Of a DNA stretch of 64,000 nt, positions 8,062-17,236 are shown piece by piece; position 1 is the stretch's first letter; each line of letters opens with the position of its first letter. The position numbers and the translations under genes are program-made. The DNA comes from Bacteroidota bacterium (lineage in GTDB: Bacteria; Bacteroidota; Bacteroidia; Bacteroidales; F082). Location of the stretch: NCBI GenBank assembly GCA_020444415.1, contig JAHLLA010000005.1, positions 1-64,000 on the forward strand, in the 5' to 3' direction. Below the pieces are notes generated by a model that was not told the DNA's origin, made no database searches, and was given only the letters and a program-made list of their open reading frames with translations.

Positions 8062-8748
8062 ATGAGTGGCGATTCCATCATTAAACTAAATACCGCATCG
8101 ATTTATCAAAGAAATAAACTGGTGCTTGAAAATGTGGACCTTGACATTGGAAGTGGCGAATTTGTGTACCTGATCGGTAAAACAGGCAGCGGAAAGTCGA
8201 GCCTGTTGCAAATACTTTACGCCGACCTGGAACTCAAAGCTGGGGAGGGACAGGTTTGCGGATTCGACCTGAATACAGTAAAACGACACGATATTCCATT
8301 TCTGAGAAGGAAACTCGGCATTGTTTTTCAGAACTTTCAATTGCTGGAAGACAGGAATGTGGAAGAGAACTTCAAATTTGTGCTGAAAGCTACCGGCTGG
8401 AAAGACAAAAACGAGATTAATCAGCGAATTCTGGAAGTATTGGAACAAGTAGAAATGATTGATAAACTGAAAGTGATGCCTCACCGGCTTTCGGGAGGTG
8501 AGCAACAGCGAATAGCTATTGCCCGGTCGCTGTTAAATCATCCAGAGGTGATCCTGGCAGATGAGCCAACCGGCAATCTGGATCCTGAAACTTCCAATGG
8601 CATTATGAAATTATTGCTGAAAATATGTGAATCGGGAAAAACCGTGATTATGGCAACCCATAATTACAACATCATTCATAAGTTTCCGGGAAAGATCATT
8701 AAATGTGAAAATGGTCTGGTGATCAACTCAGCTAATAAGCTCAATTAA
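8062..8748 (+). CDS. ftsE: FtsE-like ABC transporter ATP-binding protein
   Basis: This is a 228-residue stand-alone ATPase of the FtsE/LolD/MacB class. Walker A is GKTGSGKSS (39-47), the signature is LSGGEQQRIAIARS and Walker B VILADEPTGNLD, with H-loop ATHN near the end. FtsE with the membrane partner FtsX controls peptidoglycan hydrolysis at the division site. No ftsX is adjacent, which is common in Bacteroidota where the two genes are separated; the alternative is an ATPase for another MacB-type permease. The 3' end overlaps the convergent glycosyltransferase by 21 bases. Confidence 0.75.
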   Translation: MSGDSIIKLNTASIYQRNKLVLENVDLDIGSGEFVYLIGKTGSGKSSLLQILYADLELKAGEGQVCGFDLNTVKRHDIPFLRRKLGIVFQNFQLLEDRNVEENFKFVLKATGWKDKNEINQRILEVLEQVEMIDKLKVMPHRLSGGEQQRIAIARSLLNHPEVILADEPTGNLDPETSNGIMKLLLKICESGKTVIMATHNYNIIHKFPGKIIKCENGLVINSANKLN

Positions 8749-9855
8749 GTGTTCTACATTGTGGCCATTGTTGTAAATGGAGGTTAATTTCCGCTTCCGG
8801 GTTTTTATGTTTGTTTCATTAAACTCTTTACCAAACAGGCTTTTCACCTTACGTTTCATGCTGGCATGATCATTGGCGATAATGCAAAGTTCATCCAACT
8901 TGCTGCCGCTCAACATCTTTTCGTTTACCAAACAGTGCCTTCCATTATACAAAGTATTCAGCAATTTCAGTTTTAAACCGGTTTTTTGAGCTGTAATTGA
9001 TATGTTGATCTGCGCATTTTTAATCAAATTATCCAGGGTTTCATCATCCGGGTTGCTAATGAGTTCCACATCCCGGCCATGTCCGTTGTTGATCAGGTTG
9101 ATCAGGTTCCGGGGAGGATTTAAACCGGCAATTTTCAGCGGAATATCAATATCATTAAATACATTGCTGATCAGGAATTTAACCGCATTGGTGTTTTCGG
9201 CTACGGATAGGTTTCCGTGGTAAAGAACAAAATCGCCTTTTCCAGTTTTACAATCCACCGTCTTAAAAGGGTGAAATGCCGGTATGAAAGCCACATGATC
9301 ATAAAACTGTTTGAAGTAGGCTTCATCATTTTTGGAAATGGCCAGCAACAAATCAGCTTTTTTAAGGATGCTTTCGTAACGTTTCAGTTTTACAGATTCA
9401 TTGTAGAAATAGTATTTTTTGAAAATATCCGATTCCACTTTGGCCAGGTTCTGATAGTATTCATGCTCAATATTATGCGGCCTTACGATCATTTTACGAC
9501 CTTTGTGAAGGGTTTTGCTTTCGAGTAATGAACTCGTGTGTAAACCTTCCATCAGTATGGGATGTTTGTCTTTTCTGAGGTTGGCTTTCAGTTCATCCGA
9601 AACACGGGAGCTGACAATATACGGAATGCTCTTAAAAAGATGTTTCTTCGAAATATCCCTTTTATAATATTTTACTTCATAAAATAGATCCGTCAGTTCG
9701 GTACTGGGCTTTCGGCCATACTGGAAACAATGCAAATGCACTTTCACGCCTTTCTCAGCGAGTGCTTTTGCCTTATAGTACACATCAATAACGCCTCCGT
9801 AATTTGCTGGATAAGGGATATCGAATGATACAATATGTAGATGTAAATCAGACAT
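8728..9855 (-). CDS. Glycosyltransferase family 1/4-like protein
   Basis: The protein has 375 residues from the ATG at 9855 (MSDLHLHIVSFD); a second ATG at 9864 adds three residues. The N-terminal acceptor domain shows the typical YPANYGGVIDVYYKAKALAEKG, with a Rossmann-like second half containing LYHGNLSVAENTNAV. Such enzymes move a sugar from a nucleotide-sugar to glycans or lipids at the inner face of the membrane. It overlaps the end of the upstream glycosyltransferase by eight bases, so the two are probably translated together and may act on the same polymer. Donor and acceptor are unknown. Confidence 0.8.
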   Translation of the reverse strand: MSDLHLHIVSFDIPYPANYGGVIDVYYKAKALAEKGVKVHLHCFQYGRKPSTELTDLFYEVKYYKRDISKKHLFKSIPYIVSSRVSDELKANLRKDKHPILMEGLHTSSLLESKTLHKGRKMIVRPHNIEHEYYQNLAKVESDIFKKYYFYNESVKLKRYESILKKADLLLAISKNDEAYFKQFYDHVAFIPAFHPFKTVDCKTGKGDFVLYHGNLSVAENTNAVKFLISNVFNDIDIPLKIAGLNPPRNLINLINNGHGRDVELISNPDDETLDNLIKNAQINISITAQKTGLKLKLLNTLYNGRHCLVNEKMLSGSKLDELCIIANDHASMKRKVKSLFGKEFNETNIKTRKRKLTSIYNNGHNVEHLIELIS

Positions 9856-10966
9856 ATTTTCCATATACTTGTTTTAAAACGTGTTCTTCAGTTTCCCAGC
9901 TTAATTCTTGGACGGCTAAATTAAGATTTTTTTTCCAATCTGCTATGATCGCTTTGTTTCCAATTATCTCGTTCACTTTTTGCGCTATTAATTTGGGGTC
10001 GTGGCCGGTTATAAAATCACCAATCTGATAATGTTCAATAATTTTTTTTATTTCAGGTAATGGCGATGCGAGAACCGGAATACCGGCATGGATATAATCA
10101 AAGAGTTTATTGGGCAGGCTGAAGCGGTAATTGAGGTTGGTATCCTTATCCAGTGTCAGACCCAGATCGGCATTGGCCGTGTATTGCATCAGTTCCCTGT
10201 ATAGTTGTTTGGGTTTGAAAATAACTTTATCGTGGATTGAAAGTTCATCCACTTTCCTTTTTAATATATCGATGACATCGCCACCGCCAATAATTAGCAA
10301 AACAGCATTGTTAATAAATGGCATAGCTTCTACCATTTCTTCGGTTCCGCGGTCTATATTAATACCAGAACCCTGCAAAATGAGTATGAATTCGTCTGAC
10401 GGCAGTCCAAGTTCTTTTCGGGTTTTGGCTTTTGTCATTTTATTTGAAGGCGGAATATTCCTGACTACTTTCGGCCTGATGCCATATTCTTTTTCGTACA
10501 GATCGGCAATGGAGTCATTAACGGTAATCACATTTTTTAACTTTGGGAATATCCAGCGTTCAATCCCTTTCCAAATTTTCTGAACCCTCTTACGGTTGAC
10601 CAACTCCGGAACTTCGGTAAAATATTCATGGCTGTCGTATACGAGTGGAATCCCTTTCATTTTTGAGACCAGGTAATTGGGTAACAGTGTATCCAGGTCA
10701 TTTGAAACCAACAGATCGGCCTTGCGGAAAAGCAATAAAAAAAACAGCCTTTTATTAAATTCAGTGTAAAACAGAGGCCCTTTTGTAAATAGCAAACGCA
10801 TCCGGTGAGTTTTATAAGGGCGGTTATCGATTGGTAAACTGTTCTTTAACTTTCTACCTACCAGCAGCACTTCAAACCCCATGTGGGTAAGCGATTGGCA
10901 AACTTTGGCAACGCGCTGGTCGGTAGCCAGATCGTTGATAACCGATACAATTACTTTTTTGGTCAA
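9848..10966 (-). CDS. Glycosyltransferase, GT4-like
   Basis: This 372-residue protein has a GT-B-type fold by pattern. The N-terminus VIVSVINDLATDQRVAKVC and GFEVLLVGRK are typical of a family of Bacteroidota glycosyltransferases. The C-terminal donor-site region has LPNKLFDYIHAGIPVLAS followed by PEIKKII, the E-x7-E-like part of GT4 enzymes. A VSNDLDTLLPNYLV segment sits near residue 90. It is the first gene of a two-gene minus-strand unit with the glycosyltransferase at 8728-9855. The region between it and murB (85 bases) is divergent and should hold both promoters. Confidence 0.82.
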   Translation of the reverse strand: MTKKVIVSVINDLATDQRVAKVCQSLTHMGFEVLLVGRKLKNSLPIDNRPYKTHRMRLLFTKGPLFYTEFNKRLFFLLLFRKADLLVSNDLDTLLPNYLVSKMKGIPLVYDSHEYFTEVPELVNRKRVQKIWKGIERWIFPKLKNVITVNDSIADLYEKEYGIRPKVVRNIPPSNKMTKAKTRKELGLPSDEFILILQGSGINIDRGTEEMVEAMPFINNAVLLIIGGGDVIDILKRKVDELSIHDKVIFKPKQLYRELMQYTANADLGLTLDKDTNLNYRFSLPNKLFDYIHAGIPVLASPLPEIKKIIEHYQIGDFITGHDPKLIAQKVNEIIGNKAIIADWKKNLNLAVQELSWETEEHVLKQVYGKYV

Positions 10967-11046
10967 GTGGTTAGTGGCGTAGAAACAAACTATAAATAGC
11001 TTTTTCGGAATAACTAAAAAATGTTAAAATTATTGTGCTGATTTCA

Positions 11047-11054
11047 TACCTTTG
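11047..11054 (+). promoter_or_regulatory. Candidate -7 box for murB (TACCTTTG)
   Basis: TACCTTTG fits TAnnTTTG and ends six bases before the ATG at 11061. If used, the transcript would be almost leaderless. Confidence 0.35.
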
Positions 11055-11060
11055 AGACAT

Positions 11061-12077
11061 ATGTTTATATATCAGGATTTTTGTTTAAAACCCTTTACAA
11101 CTTTTGGTGTAGCCGTTGAAGCCAATCGCTATGTGGCGATCACTTCTGTGAAGGATCTGCAAGAACTTTATGCGGAGGGTGAACTCTCAAAAAAGCCGGT
11201 GATGGTGCTGGGTGGCGGCAGCAATATACTTTTTACCCAACACTATGAAGGATTCATATTGGCATGCCAAATATTGGGAAAAGAGATTTTAAAAGAGACC
11301 GAAGATGAAATCATCATCAGAGTTGGAGGTGGTGAGCATTGGCCTTCTTTTGTTGATGAAATGGTTGAAAAAGGCTATGGCGGGATTGAAAACCTGAGTT
11401 TGATTCCCGGGAAAGTGGGGGCAGCCCCCATTCAGAATATTGGCGCTTACGGGGTGGAAGTAAAAGAAGTGTTTGAAAATCTTGATGCGTTCGAGTTGAA
11501 AACTGGAAAAACCAGAAAATTCAATAAAAGCGAATGTGAATTTGGTTATCGGAGCAGTATTTTTAAAACCACGGAAAAAGGGAAATTCTTCATCACCCAT
11601 GTTACATTCCGCTTATCGAAAAAGCCTAAATTGAATCTGAGCTATGCGCCTTTAAAAGAAGCATTTGCGGGCAGAAGCGTGGATGATATTTTCATTAAAG
11701 AAGTGAGTGAAGCCGTGATACAAATCAGGAATTCAAAACTGCCTGATCCTGAAAAACTGAAAAACGCCGGTAGTTTTTTTAAAAACCCGGTAGTTTCAGA
11801 AAAAAAGGTCGACGAACTCAAATATCTAAACCCTGATATGCCAGTGTACCCACAGCCTGGTGGACAAGCAAAACTGGCTGCCGGCTGGCTGATCGAGCAA
11901 TGCGGCTGGAAAGGCAAAAGGAAAGGAGATGCAGGGGTACATGAAAAACAAGCACTTGTTATTGTGAATTATGGTAATGCCACCGGAAAGGAAATACTGG
12001 CTTTAGCGAACGACATCCAGAAAAGTGTTCAGCAACAATTTGGAATTAAATTGGAACCGGAAGTGAATATTATTTAG
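11061..12077 (+). CDS. murB: UDP-N-acetylenolpyruvoylglucosamine reductase MurB
   Basis: MurB reduces the enolpyruvyl group of UDP-GlcNAc-enolpyruvate with NADPH to make UDP-MurNAc, the second step of peptidoglycan precursor synthesis in the cytoplasm. The FAD site is seen as VLGGGSNIL and the region IPGKVGAAPIQNIGAYGVEV. The catalytic serine lies in AGSFFKNP and the general acid Glu in LEPEVNII at the C-terminus. Length (338) and the loop content match type I MurB. The ATG at 11061 is preferred over the in-frame TTG at 11052. It stands alone with no neighbouring mur genes. Confidence 0.95.
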   Translation: MFIYQDFCLKPFTTFGVAVEANRYVAITSVKDLQELYAEGELSKKPVMVLGGGSNILFTQHYEGFILACQILGKEILKETEDEIIIRVGGGEHWPSFVDEMVEKGYGGIENLSLIPGKVGAAPIQNIGAYGVEVKEVFENLDAFELKTGKTRKFNKSECEFGYRSSIFKTTEKGKFFITHVTFRLSKKPKLNLSYAPLKEAFAGRSVDDIFIKEVSEAVIQIRNSKLPDPEKLKNAGSFFKNPVVSEKKVDELKYLNPDMPVYPQPGGQAKLAAGWLIEQCGWKGKRKGDAGVHEKQALVIVNYGNATGKEILALANDIQKSVQQQFGIKLEPEVNII

Positions 12078-12094
12078 GCTGTCACTCAGCTTAG

Positions 12095-12125
12095 TCTCCT
12101 GACTATGTCGAGTTAGGTTAGGAGA
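12095..12125. terminator. Stem-loop between convergent murB and dimethylargininase-like gene
   Basis: TCTCCTGAC (12095) pairs with GTTAGGAGA (12117) with one mismatch and a 13-base loop. There is no T run on either side, so its role as a terminator is uncertain. Confidence 0.3.
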
Positions 12126-12153
12126 ACACTTGCAAATTTCATTTGATAAAAAT

Positions 12154-12926
12154 TTAAAATCGTAATGAGAGGCAGCTTAAACCGCCATCCAGTTTCTTAA
12201 ATTCCGAAACATCCACTTCGATGGTCTTGTAACCAGTTTTTTCAATAGTGTTTTTTGCATTGGGATTGCCTTTCGGAATGATGACGTGATCGTTTACCCA
12301 TATGCAATTGGCAGCATAACTTTCCGATGTATCAATTTCAAGTTTGTTGAATTGATTAAAGGCCGGCGCGGTGACAAATTCCCCGGTTACCAGCAAGTTG
12401 TTATGTTCGATATATGCTGCCCCTGTTTTCAGGTGTAGCATGTCTTTCAGCGGAACAAGGGTTGCACCCGATTTATATTTCGTCAGGATGGATGCCATTT
12501 TCCGGGCGCCTTCTTCATTGGTGCGCTCAGACAATCCGATATAAAAATGATCGCCCACCATCATAATATCTCCTGCTTCAATGGTAGCGGGTTCCCGTAT
12601 AAATTCAATTCGATCGTAATATTTTTTTATGGTATCAATTACATCATTGGCTTCACCTTTCCGGGAAAGTGCACCGGGATTGGTAATAATGGCACAATGA
12701 GGTGTCAGTAATGCTATATCTTCTTAAATGTTGAATCAGGAAAATTCTCATTAGCTTCCAGCACTTCCACTTGGAGTCCGCAAAATTTAAGTGCGTTAAT
12801 ATAGTTTTGATGTTGCTTTAGCGCCAGTTTATAATCTGGGATACCAAGTTTGGCTGAACTTAGTCCATTTACCATATTTTTACAAGGCTTCCTGACAATG
12901 GCATTTTTAAAACGAGTAATTTTCAT
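12154..12926 (-). pseudogene. Dimethylarginine dimethylaminohydrolase-like (amidinotransferase fold), frameshifted
   Basis: The gene reads from the ATG at 12926 to DSTF near 12727, hits a stop at 12714, and resumes one base out of phase as EDIALLTP. It then runs intact to the stop at 12154. The two parts join cleanly as the family motif FPDSTF(V)EDIA, so one base appears to be missing near 12722. The C-terminal frame keeps the active site: the Glu of EAGDI, His in LHLKTGAAYIEH and Cys in GGLSCLSL near the end. The family hydrolyses methylated arginines to citrulline, or related guanidines. It could be a true pseudogene or a single sequencing error; the sequence at the junction is not a canonical slippery heptamer. 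Confidence 0.8.
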
Positions 12927-13000
12927 ATGTATTTTAAATTTGTATTGGCCTATTCAGCCAAATCAGTCGCAGCAGGCATTCTGAATGGAATGATATGGAT

Positions 13001-13417
13001 TTATTTTTCTTTCAGAATAATCTTTCCATCACCTTCAAAAATTAATTCATCGCCTTTTCTGTAATAGGATGTCATTTTAGGAAATAAATCTGATAAAGTT
13101 GTTGCAAATTCCGAATCGCAGCAAACTTCGGTACATCCCATCTGGCCCACTATGATGCTTCCTGAACCCGTTATTTCATAATCTCCAAAGCATTCATTTA
13201 CGTCTAGGTTGATGCTATAAGTCTGCTCTTTCGTAAATTTTAAAATATAGCTTTCTTCGGCTTTTGTATAGGTTGATTCGCCCTGCTTTTTGATTTTTAC
13301 AACTTCCCAGTCATTTGATGTCAGATCCAAATGAATGTCTTTTTTGCCACATGAAAAAGATATCATTATGAATAATAAAAATGACACAAGTAGTTGCGGC
13401 TTAATCTGTATCATCAT
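13001..13417 (-). CDS. Small putative lipoprotein
   Basis: The 138-residue protein has a signal peptide ending in the lipobox-like ISFSC (Cys about residue 24), so it is probably lipid-anchored. The rest is a small beta-rich domain with the pattern SNDWEVVKIK and YILKFTKEQTYSI. This resembles lipocalin-like or META-type small lipoproteins, but I cannot assign a family. A CxxxCC cluster (GCTEVCCDSE) lies in the middle. It is the last gene of a minus-strand group (15470 to 13001) of exported proteins, six bases after the preceding stop. Confidence 0.6.
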   Translation of the reverse strand: MMIQIKPQLLVSFLLFIMISFSCGKKDIHLDLTSNDWEVVKIKKQGESTYTKAEESYILKFTKEQTYSINLDVNECFGDYEITGSGSIIVGQMGCTEVCCDSEFATTLSDLFPKMTSYYRKGDELIFEGDGKIILKEK

Positions 13418-13423
13418 CTGCTA

Positions 13424-14155
13424 TTAAGGCAACACAATACCCACCTTCAGTTCAAACTTCAGAAAATACGGATACACTTCTTTTGAGTTGTAGTGGTTAT
13501 AATCACCTCCTGATGCAGGGTAATCGTTTGTTACTTCCGAAATAACATTCAATCCCATCAGTGTGATCATATTCTCAATAATAACAGGCGAATTTTTGAT
13601 CCTGAATTGAAAAGGAATAAAAGCCGGACCAAAACTAACGGAATGAAAGTTCATCGTAATGGGAACCCTTTGCTGATAAGCTCCATCATCCATGCTTACC
13701 CATCTGTACGAATCAAGGTTTGAATAGGTATAACTTGCATATGCTGCAACACCCATGCGCCAGTACTCGGTGTTGGCCCAATAAAATTTAATTTCATTAC
13801 CTGCCATGAAACCCACATGTGAATTCCAGAAAGAAGCACCCACCCTGGGCTCAATAGATACGGCTATTTTGTTTCTAAACTCCCAGATATGTTCATAGGT
13901 AGCATAAACCTGCGTGATGGGGCCGTTATCATAATAGTAGCTTTCGTAGTAATAGGAATTGTAGTAATCATAACCATAATACCTGTCGCTAAAGGGTTCT
14001 GCCTGAATTGATGACCCGATTTTAACAAGGTTGAATTGTTTTACCTTACTTTCATTATCAATAGGTTCTTCTTTAGCAATAACTTCATTATAACCTCTTT
14101 GGCCGAATAATGACACCAGTAAAAAGAAACTTAGAATCGTGGTTAATATCTTCAT
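13424..14155 (-). CDS. Exported protein, possible outer-membrane beta-barrel
   Basis: The 243-residue protein begins with a signal peptide (MKILTTILSFFLLVSLFGQ). A Tyr-rich patch (RYYGYDYYNSYYYESYYYD) lies near residue 60. The second half alternates hydrophobic and polar residues with aromatic ends, as in small outer-membrane barrels, and ends in FELKVGIVLP. I do not recognise the family. It lies between an LVIVD-repeat lipoprotein and a small lipoprotein on the same strand, with gaps of a few bases, so co-expression is likely. Confidence 0.6.
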   Translation of the reverse strand: MKILTTILSFFLLVSLFGQRGYNEVIAKEEPIDNESKVKQFNLVKIGSSIQAEPFSDRYYGYDYYNSYYYESYYYDNGPITQVYATYEHIWEFRNKIAVSIEPRVGASFWNSHVGFMAGNEIKFYWANTEYWRMGVAAYASYTYSNLDSYRWVSMDDGAYQQRVPITMNFHSVSFGPAFIPFQFRIKNSPVIIENMITLMGLNVISEVTNDYPASGGDYNHYNSKEVYPYFLKFELKVGIVLP

Positions 14156-14160
14156 GAGTT

Positions 14161-14928
14161 TTAGAATAAAATGTTTGATAATGGTTCGAGCTGGTAAATG
14201 TTATCGTAATTGTATTGAAACAATCCATCTTTTCCAACCAAAATGAGAATGTTATTATGAAGGATGATATCATAGGAATTGATACCCGCAATCCCGTTGA
14301 TATAATCAAGTTGTTGCAGGTTGGTAAAATCATAAATAACAACACCAATATCACCATTGCAAATAAAAAGGTAATTTCCGTCAACAGCCAAACCTTTCGG
14401 GTCCTGCATATTCTTACTCACCAGCAATTGCAGATTTACGATGTTTTTTATATCCAGAATATCCAGCCTGTTAGTGCCGGTTTGCCATCTGCATTCGCTT
14501 TGACTGTTCAAAGTAACAAATGCCAGAGAATCATTCGCCACAACCGGATCGCAACTGGTGATATGCTCGTAATGCGACAGGAATATGATACCTTGCGGAT
14601 CAGAAATATCATAAATGTACACGCCATTGATTGAACCAACGAATAATTTGTCGCCAAGGGAGAAAACCGTTTCTATACCAAAATCCACATCCAGTTTGTT
14701 CACTTGTACAGGATTTGAGGCATCGGTTACATTATAAACGAGCAATTGCTTCTCATTGATCAGGAACAGGTGGTCGTTGGCGATGGTAAATTTGGCCATA
14801 GAACCGCCTTTTCCGGTGGTGCCTTCAGGGCCTCCGCCGGGATTGATGTCAGAGGAGGAATATTTATCGCAACTGTTAATGCTAAAAATGGCAACCAGCG
14901 CTATGAATATAAGAATAGTTTTTTTCAT
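14161..14928 (-). CDS. LVIVD-repeat lipoprotein
   Basis: From the ATG at 14928 the protein is 255 residues. It starts with a signal peptide and lipobox (FSINSC), followed by a Gly/Pro-rich linker. It then carries beta-propeller-like repeats of the LVIVD type, for example LLVYNVTDASNPVQVNKL and VYIYDISDPQGIIF. The frame extends upstream to 14964, but that start would overlap the preceding gene and displace the signal peptide. LVIVD proteins are surface or periplasmic and probably mediate binding. It follows a second LVIVD protein (14946-15470), suggesting duplication. Confidence 0.75.
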   Translation of the reverse strand: MKKTILIFIALVAIFSINSCDKYSSSDINPGGGPEGTTGKGGSMAKFTIANDHLFLINEKQLLVYNVTDASNPVQVNKLDVDFGIETVFSLGDKLFVGSINGVYIYDISDPQGIIFLSHYEHITSCDPVVANDSLAFVTLNSQSECRWQTGTNRLDILDIKNIVNLQLLVSKNMQDPKGLAVDGNYLFICNGDIGVVIYDFTNLQQLDYINGIAGINSYDIILHNNILILVGKDGLFQYNYDNIYQLEPLSNILF

Positions 14929-14945
14929 GATGTTCGTTTTTAGCA

Positions 14946-15470
14946 TTAATAAGAAGTGTAACATTCAGGATTTTCAATCACATCCGGTATCCAGCCGATC
15001 ACATATCCTTTTGAAGGATCGGGACATTCGAAATAAGAATAAAAAGGCAGGTTCTCAGGGTAATGCTGGTTGGGCTCTTCATAAACACCTTCAACCCGTT
15101 TGAGTAGAGTTGGGTTTTGCATGTCTGCGATGTTGATAGCTACCAGGTCGTCAAGGTTATCGGCGTATAACACGTTTTCTTTAATGGCAATATCATGATT
15201 GCCGTAAATCTGGATGAATGCTATTTTTTTGGGATTTCGCGGGTCCGTATTATCCACCACGTGAATGCCCAGGTTTACATCGCCGATAAAAATATAGTTG
15301 TCTTTAATATAAATTTTTCCCTGGGTAGTGATGTCCTGCGGCGGCAGTGTTTTAATAACTTTTGCCTGGTCTTTCGGGATATAAACAGGCCTGTATCCTT
15401 CTATTTTCGTAACAGAAGTACCCCCGAAAAACAGCATAAAAACAAGAAAAACAATGAAGATTTTTTTCAT
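14946..15470 (-). CDS. LVIVD-repeat exported protein
   Basis: The 174-residue protein has an N-terminal signal peptide (MKKIFIVFLVFMLFFGG) and two clear LVIVD-type repeats: IHVVDNTDPRNPKKIAFI and LVAINIADMQNPTLLKRV. The C-terminus contains two cysteines (FECPDPS and NPECYTSY) that could form a disulfide. It is the first gene of the four-gene exported-protein group on the minus strand, 17 bases before the second LVIVD protein. Function unknown; surface binding is a family-level guess. Confidence 0.7.
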   Translation of the reverse strand: MKKIFIVFLVFMLFFGGTSVTKIEGYRPVYIPKDQAKVIKTLPPQDITTQGKIYIKDNYIFIGDVNLGIHVVDNTDPRNPKKIAFIQIYGNHDIAIKENVLYADNLDDLVAINIADMQNPTLLKRVEGVYEEPNQHYPENLPFYSYFECPDPSKGYVIGWIPDVIENPECYTSY

Positions 15471-15563
15471 AAGGATTGGTTTTTAAATAAAAATTAAAAC
15501 AAGCAAAATTTAAGCCAAATAATGTTTTCAGAACAAGAAAAGAATGAAATTATTTTTAAACTC

Positions 15564-16478
15564 TTAAAGGGCCTTCATCGCACCGATCAAATCGCTTACA
15601 GAACTCACATTTTGTTGTTTGCAATACAACTCAATGCCTTCAATAATCTTTACAGAAATCTGCGGATCAATAAAGTTGGCAGTACCCACCTGTATGGCTG
15701 TAGAACCTGCCAGCATAAATTCAATGGCATCGGTCGCATTCATGATACCGCCCATACCCACAACAGGAATTTTTACAGCATTATAAACCTGCCAGACCAT
15801 CCGCAAAGCGATTGGTTTAATAGCCGGACCGGATAGGCCTCCGGTAATCGTAGAAAGAATTGGTTTTCGAGTGTTGGCATCAATGGCCATAGCAAGGAAT
15901 GTGTTTACCAATGAAACAGCATCAGCTCCAACACTTTCAACACCCTTGGCTATTTCAGTGATGTCAGTAACATTGGGTGAAAGTTTTACAATAAGTGTTT
16001 TGTCATAGGCTTTCCGCACGGCTTCTGTAACCGCTATGGCTGACGGACAACTCACGCCGAAAGCCATCCCACCTTCTTTTACGTTCGGGCAGGAAATGTT
16101 TAGCTCAATCGAATTAATCCCTTCAATTTCATTCAGCTTTTCCGTTACTTCCACATAATCTTCAATGGTGGAGCCGTTTACATTTGGGATGATTTCTGTG
16201 TCAAAACCTTTAATGTTGGGATAAATGGAATGGATAAAATAATCAACCCCCTTGTTTTGAAGACCTACGGCATTCAGCATGCCTGATGGTGTTTCGGCCA
16301 TGCGTGGATACGGGTTTCCTTCCCTGTGTTTCAGGGTAAGCCCTTTGACAAAAATACCACCCAGTTGATTCAGGTCGATGAAGTCGGTAAACTCTTCTCC
16401 AAATCCGAAAGTTCCGGAAGCGGTGGTTACCGGATTCTTTAATTTGAGGTCTTTTATGTGTACACCTAAATCTACCAT
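15564..16478 (-). CDS. pyrD: Dihydroorotate dehydrogenase, catalytic subunit (class 1B)
   Basis: PyrD oxidises dihydroorotate to orotate in pyrimidine synthesis. Class 1B enzymes pass electrons through PyrK to NAD+. The FMN-barrel motifs are seen: TASGTFGFG near residue 20, [11 protein letters not shown] near 130 and [12 protein letters not shown] near 245. The catalytic-loop Cys of the class 1 enzymes is in FGVSCPS. The start overlaps the pyrK stop by seven bases, so translation is coupled. Pairing with pyrK confirms the NAD-linked type. Confidence 0.95.
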   Translation of the reverse strand: MVDLGVHIKDLKLKNPVTTASGTFGFGEEFTDFIDLNQLGGIFVKGLTLKHREGNPYPRMAETPSGMLNAVGLQNKGVDYFIHSIYPNIKGFDTEIIPNVNGSTIEDYVEVTEKLNEIEGINSIELNISCPNVKEGGMAFGVSCPSAIAVTEAVRKAYDKTLIVKLSPNVTDITEIAKGVESVGADAVSLVNTFLAMAIDANTRKPILSTITGGLSGPAIKPIALRMVWQVYNAVKIPVVGMGGIMNATDAIEFMLAGSTAIQVGTANFIDPQISVKIIEGIELYCKQQNVSSVSDLIGAMKAL

Positions 16479-17236
16479 GCCAAATCTTTTGTATTAAATA
16501 CAGGTCCTTCAGTACAAACGCATTTGTTACCGCCATTGGTTTCAACCACACAGCATAAACAGGCCCCGAATCCGCAGGCCATCATATTCTCCAGTGAAGC
16601 TTCACAATCCACACCTTTTTCATCTGCAATTTTTGCGATGGCTTTCATCATGGGATCGGGTCCGCAGGTATAAATTTTATCGAATCGGAACGCATCAGAA
16701 AAAACAGAATGATGTGTCACCAGTCCGGTTTGCCCCATGGTACCGTCTTCGGTGGTGACAAGTACTTCGCCCAGTTTTTCAAATTCATCTGTGAGCAGCA
16801 CTTCTTCTTTTGTGCGAGCTCCTATAAGAAAAGTAATATCAACACCTTGCTTTTTCAATTCGCGGCCTAGCAGTATAAACGGGGCAATTCCGGAACCACC
16901 CCCAACGAGCAATGCTTTCTTTGTGCCATTTACCGAAAATGAATTTCCCAGCGGATAAATAACACTTACCTTGTCGCCACCACGCAGCTTCCCAAGTTTT
17001 TCAGTGCCTTTGCCAATAATCTTTACGTAAAAACTGATGGTGTTATTATCATGATCTACATCAAGAACGGAGAGGGGACGCCTTAAGAATACATCAGGTG
17101 CATTGGGTATTTTTAACTCGGCAAAATTACCCGGCTTGATCTCCGCAATTGAATCGCTTGTTTTAAGTGTGAGAATATAGTTCTGGTAATTCAGCCATTT
17201 ATAATCTTTGAACTTAAAATCCTGTACGCGTTTCAT
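16472..17236 (-). CDS. pyrK: Dihydroorotate dehydrogenase electron transfer subunit
   Basis: PyrK transfers electrons from the PyrD FMN through its 2Fe-2S cluster and FAD to NAD+. The FAD-binding motif is RRPLSV (about residue 52), the NAD-binding region has [12 protein letters not shown], and the iron-sulfur cysteines are in [12 protein letters not shown] plus NKCVC near the C-terminus. Length 254 is typical. The start ATG shares one base with the stop of the upstream DUF5606 gene (TGATG), and pyrD follows with a seven-base overlap. Confidence 0.95.
   Translation of the reverse strand: MKRVQDFKFKDYKWLNYQNYILTLKTSDSIAEIKPGNFAELKIPNAPDVFLRRPLSVLDVDHDNNTISFYVKIIGKGTEKLGKLRGGDKVSVIYPLGNSFSVNGTKKALLVGGGSGIAPFILLGRELKKQGVDITFLIGARTKEEVLLTDEFEKLGEVLVTTEDGTMGQTGLVTHHSVFSDAFRFDKIYTCGPDPMMKAIAKIADEKGVDCEASLENMMACGFGACLCCVVETNGGNKCVCTEGPVFNTKDLAW

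Noticed and set aside
12714-12730. Programmed -1 frameshift in the dimethylargininase-like gene
   Set aside because: ATTTAAG is not a canonical X XXY YYZ heptamer, and no following stem-loop was noted; a simple deletion or error is more likely.
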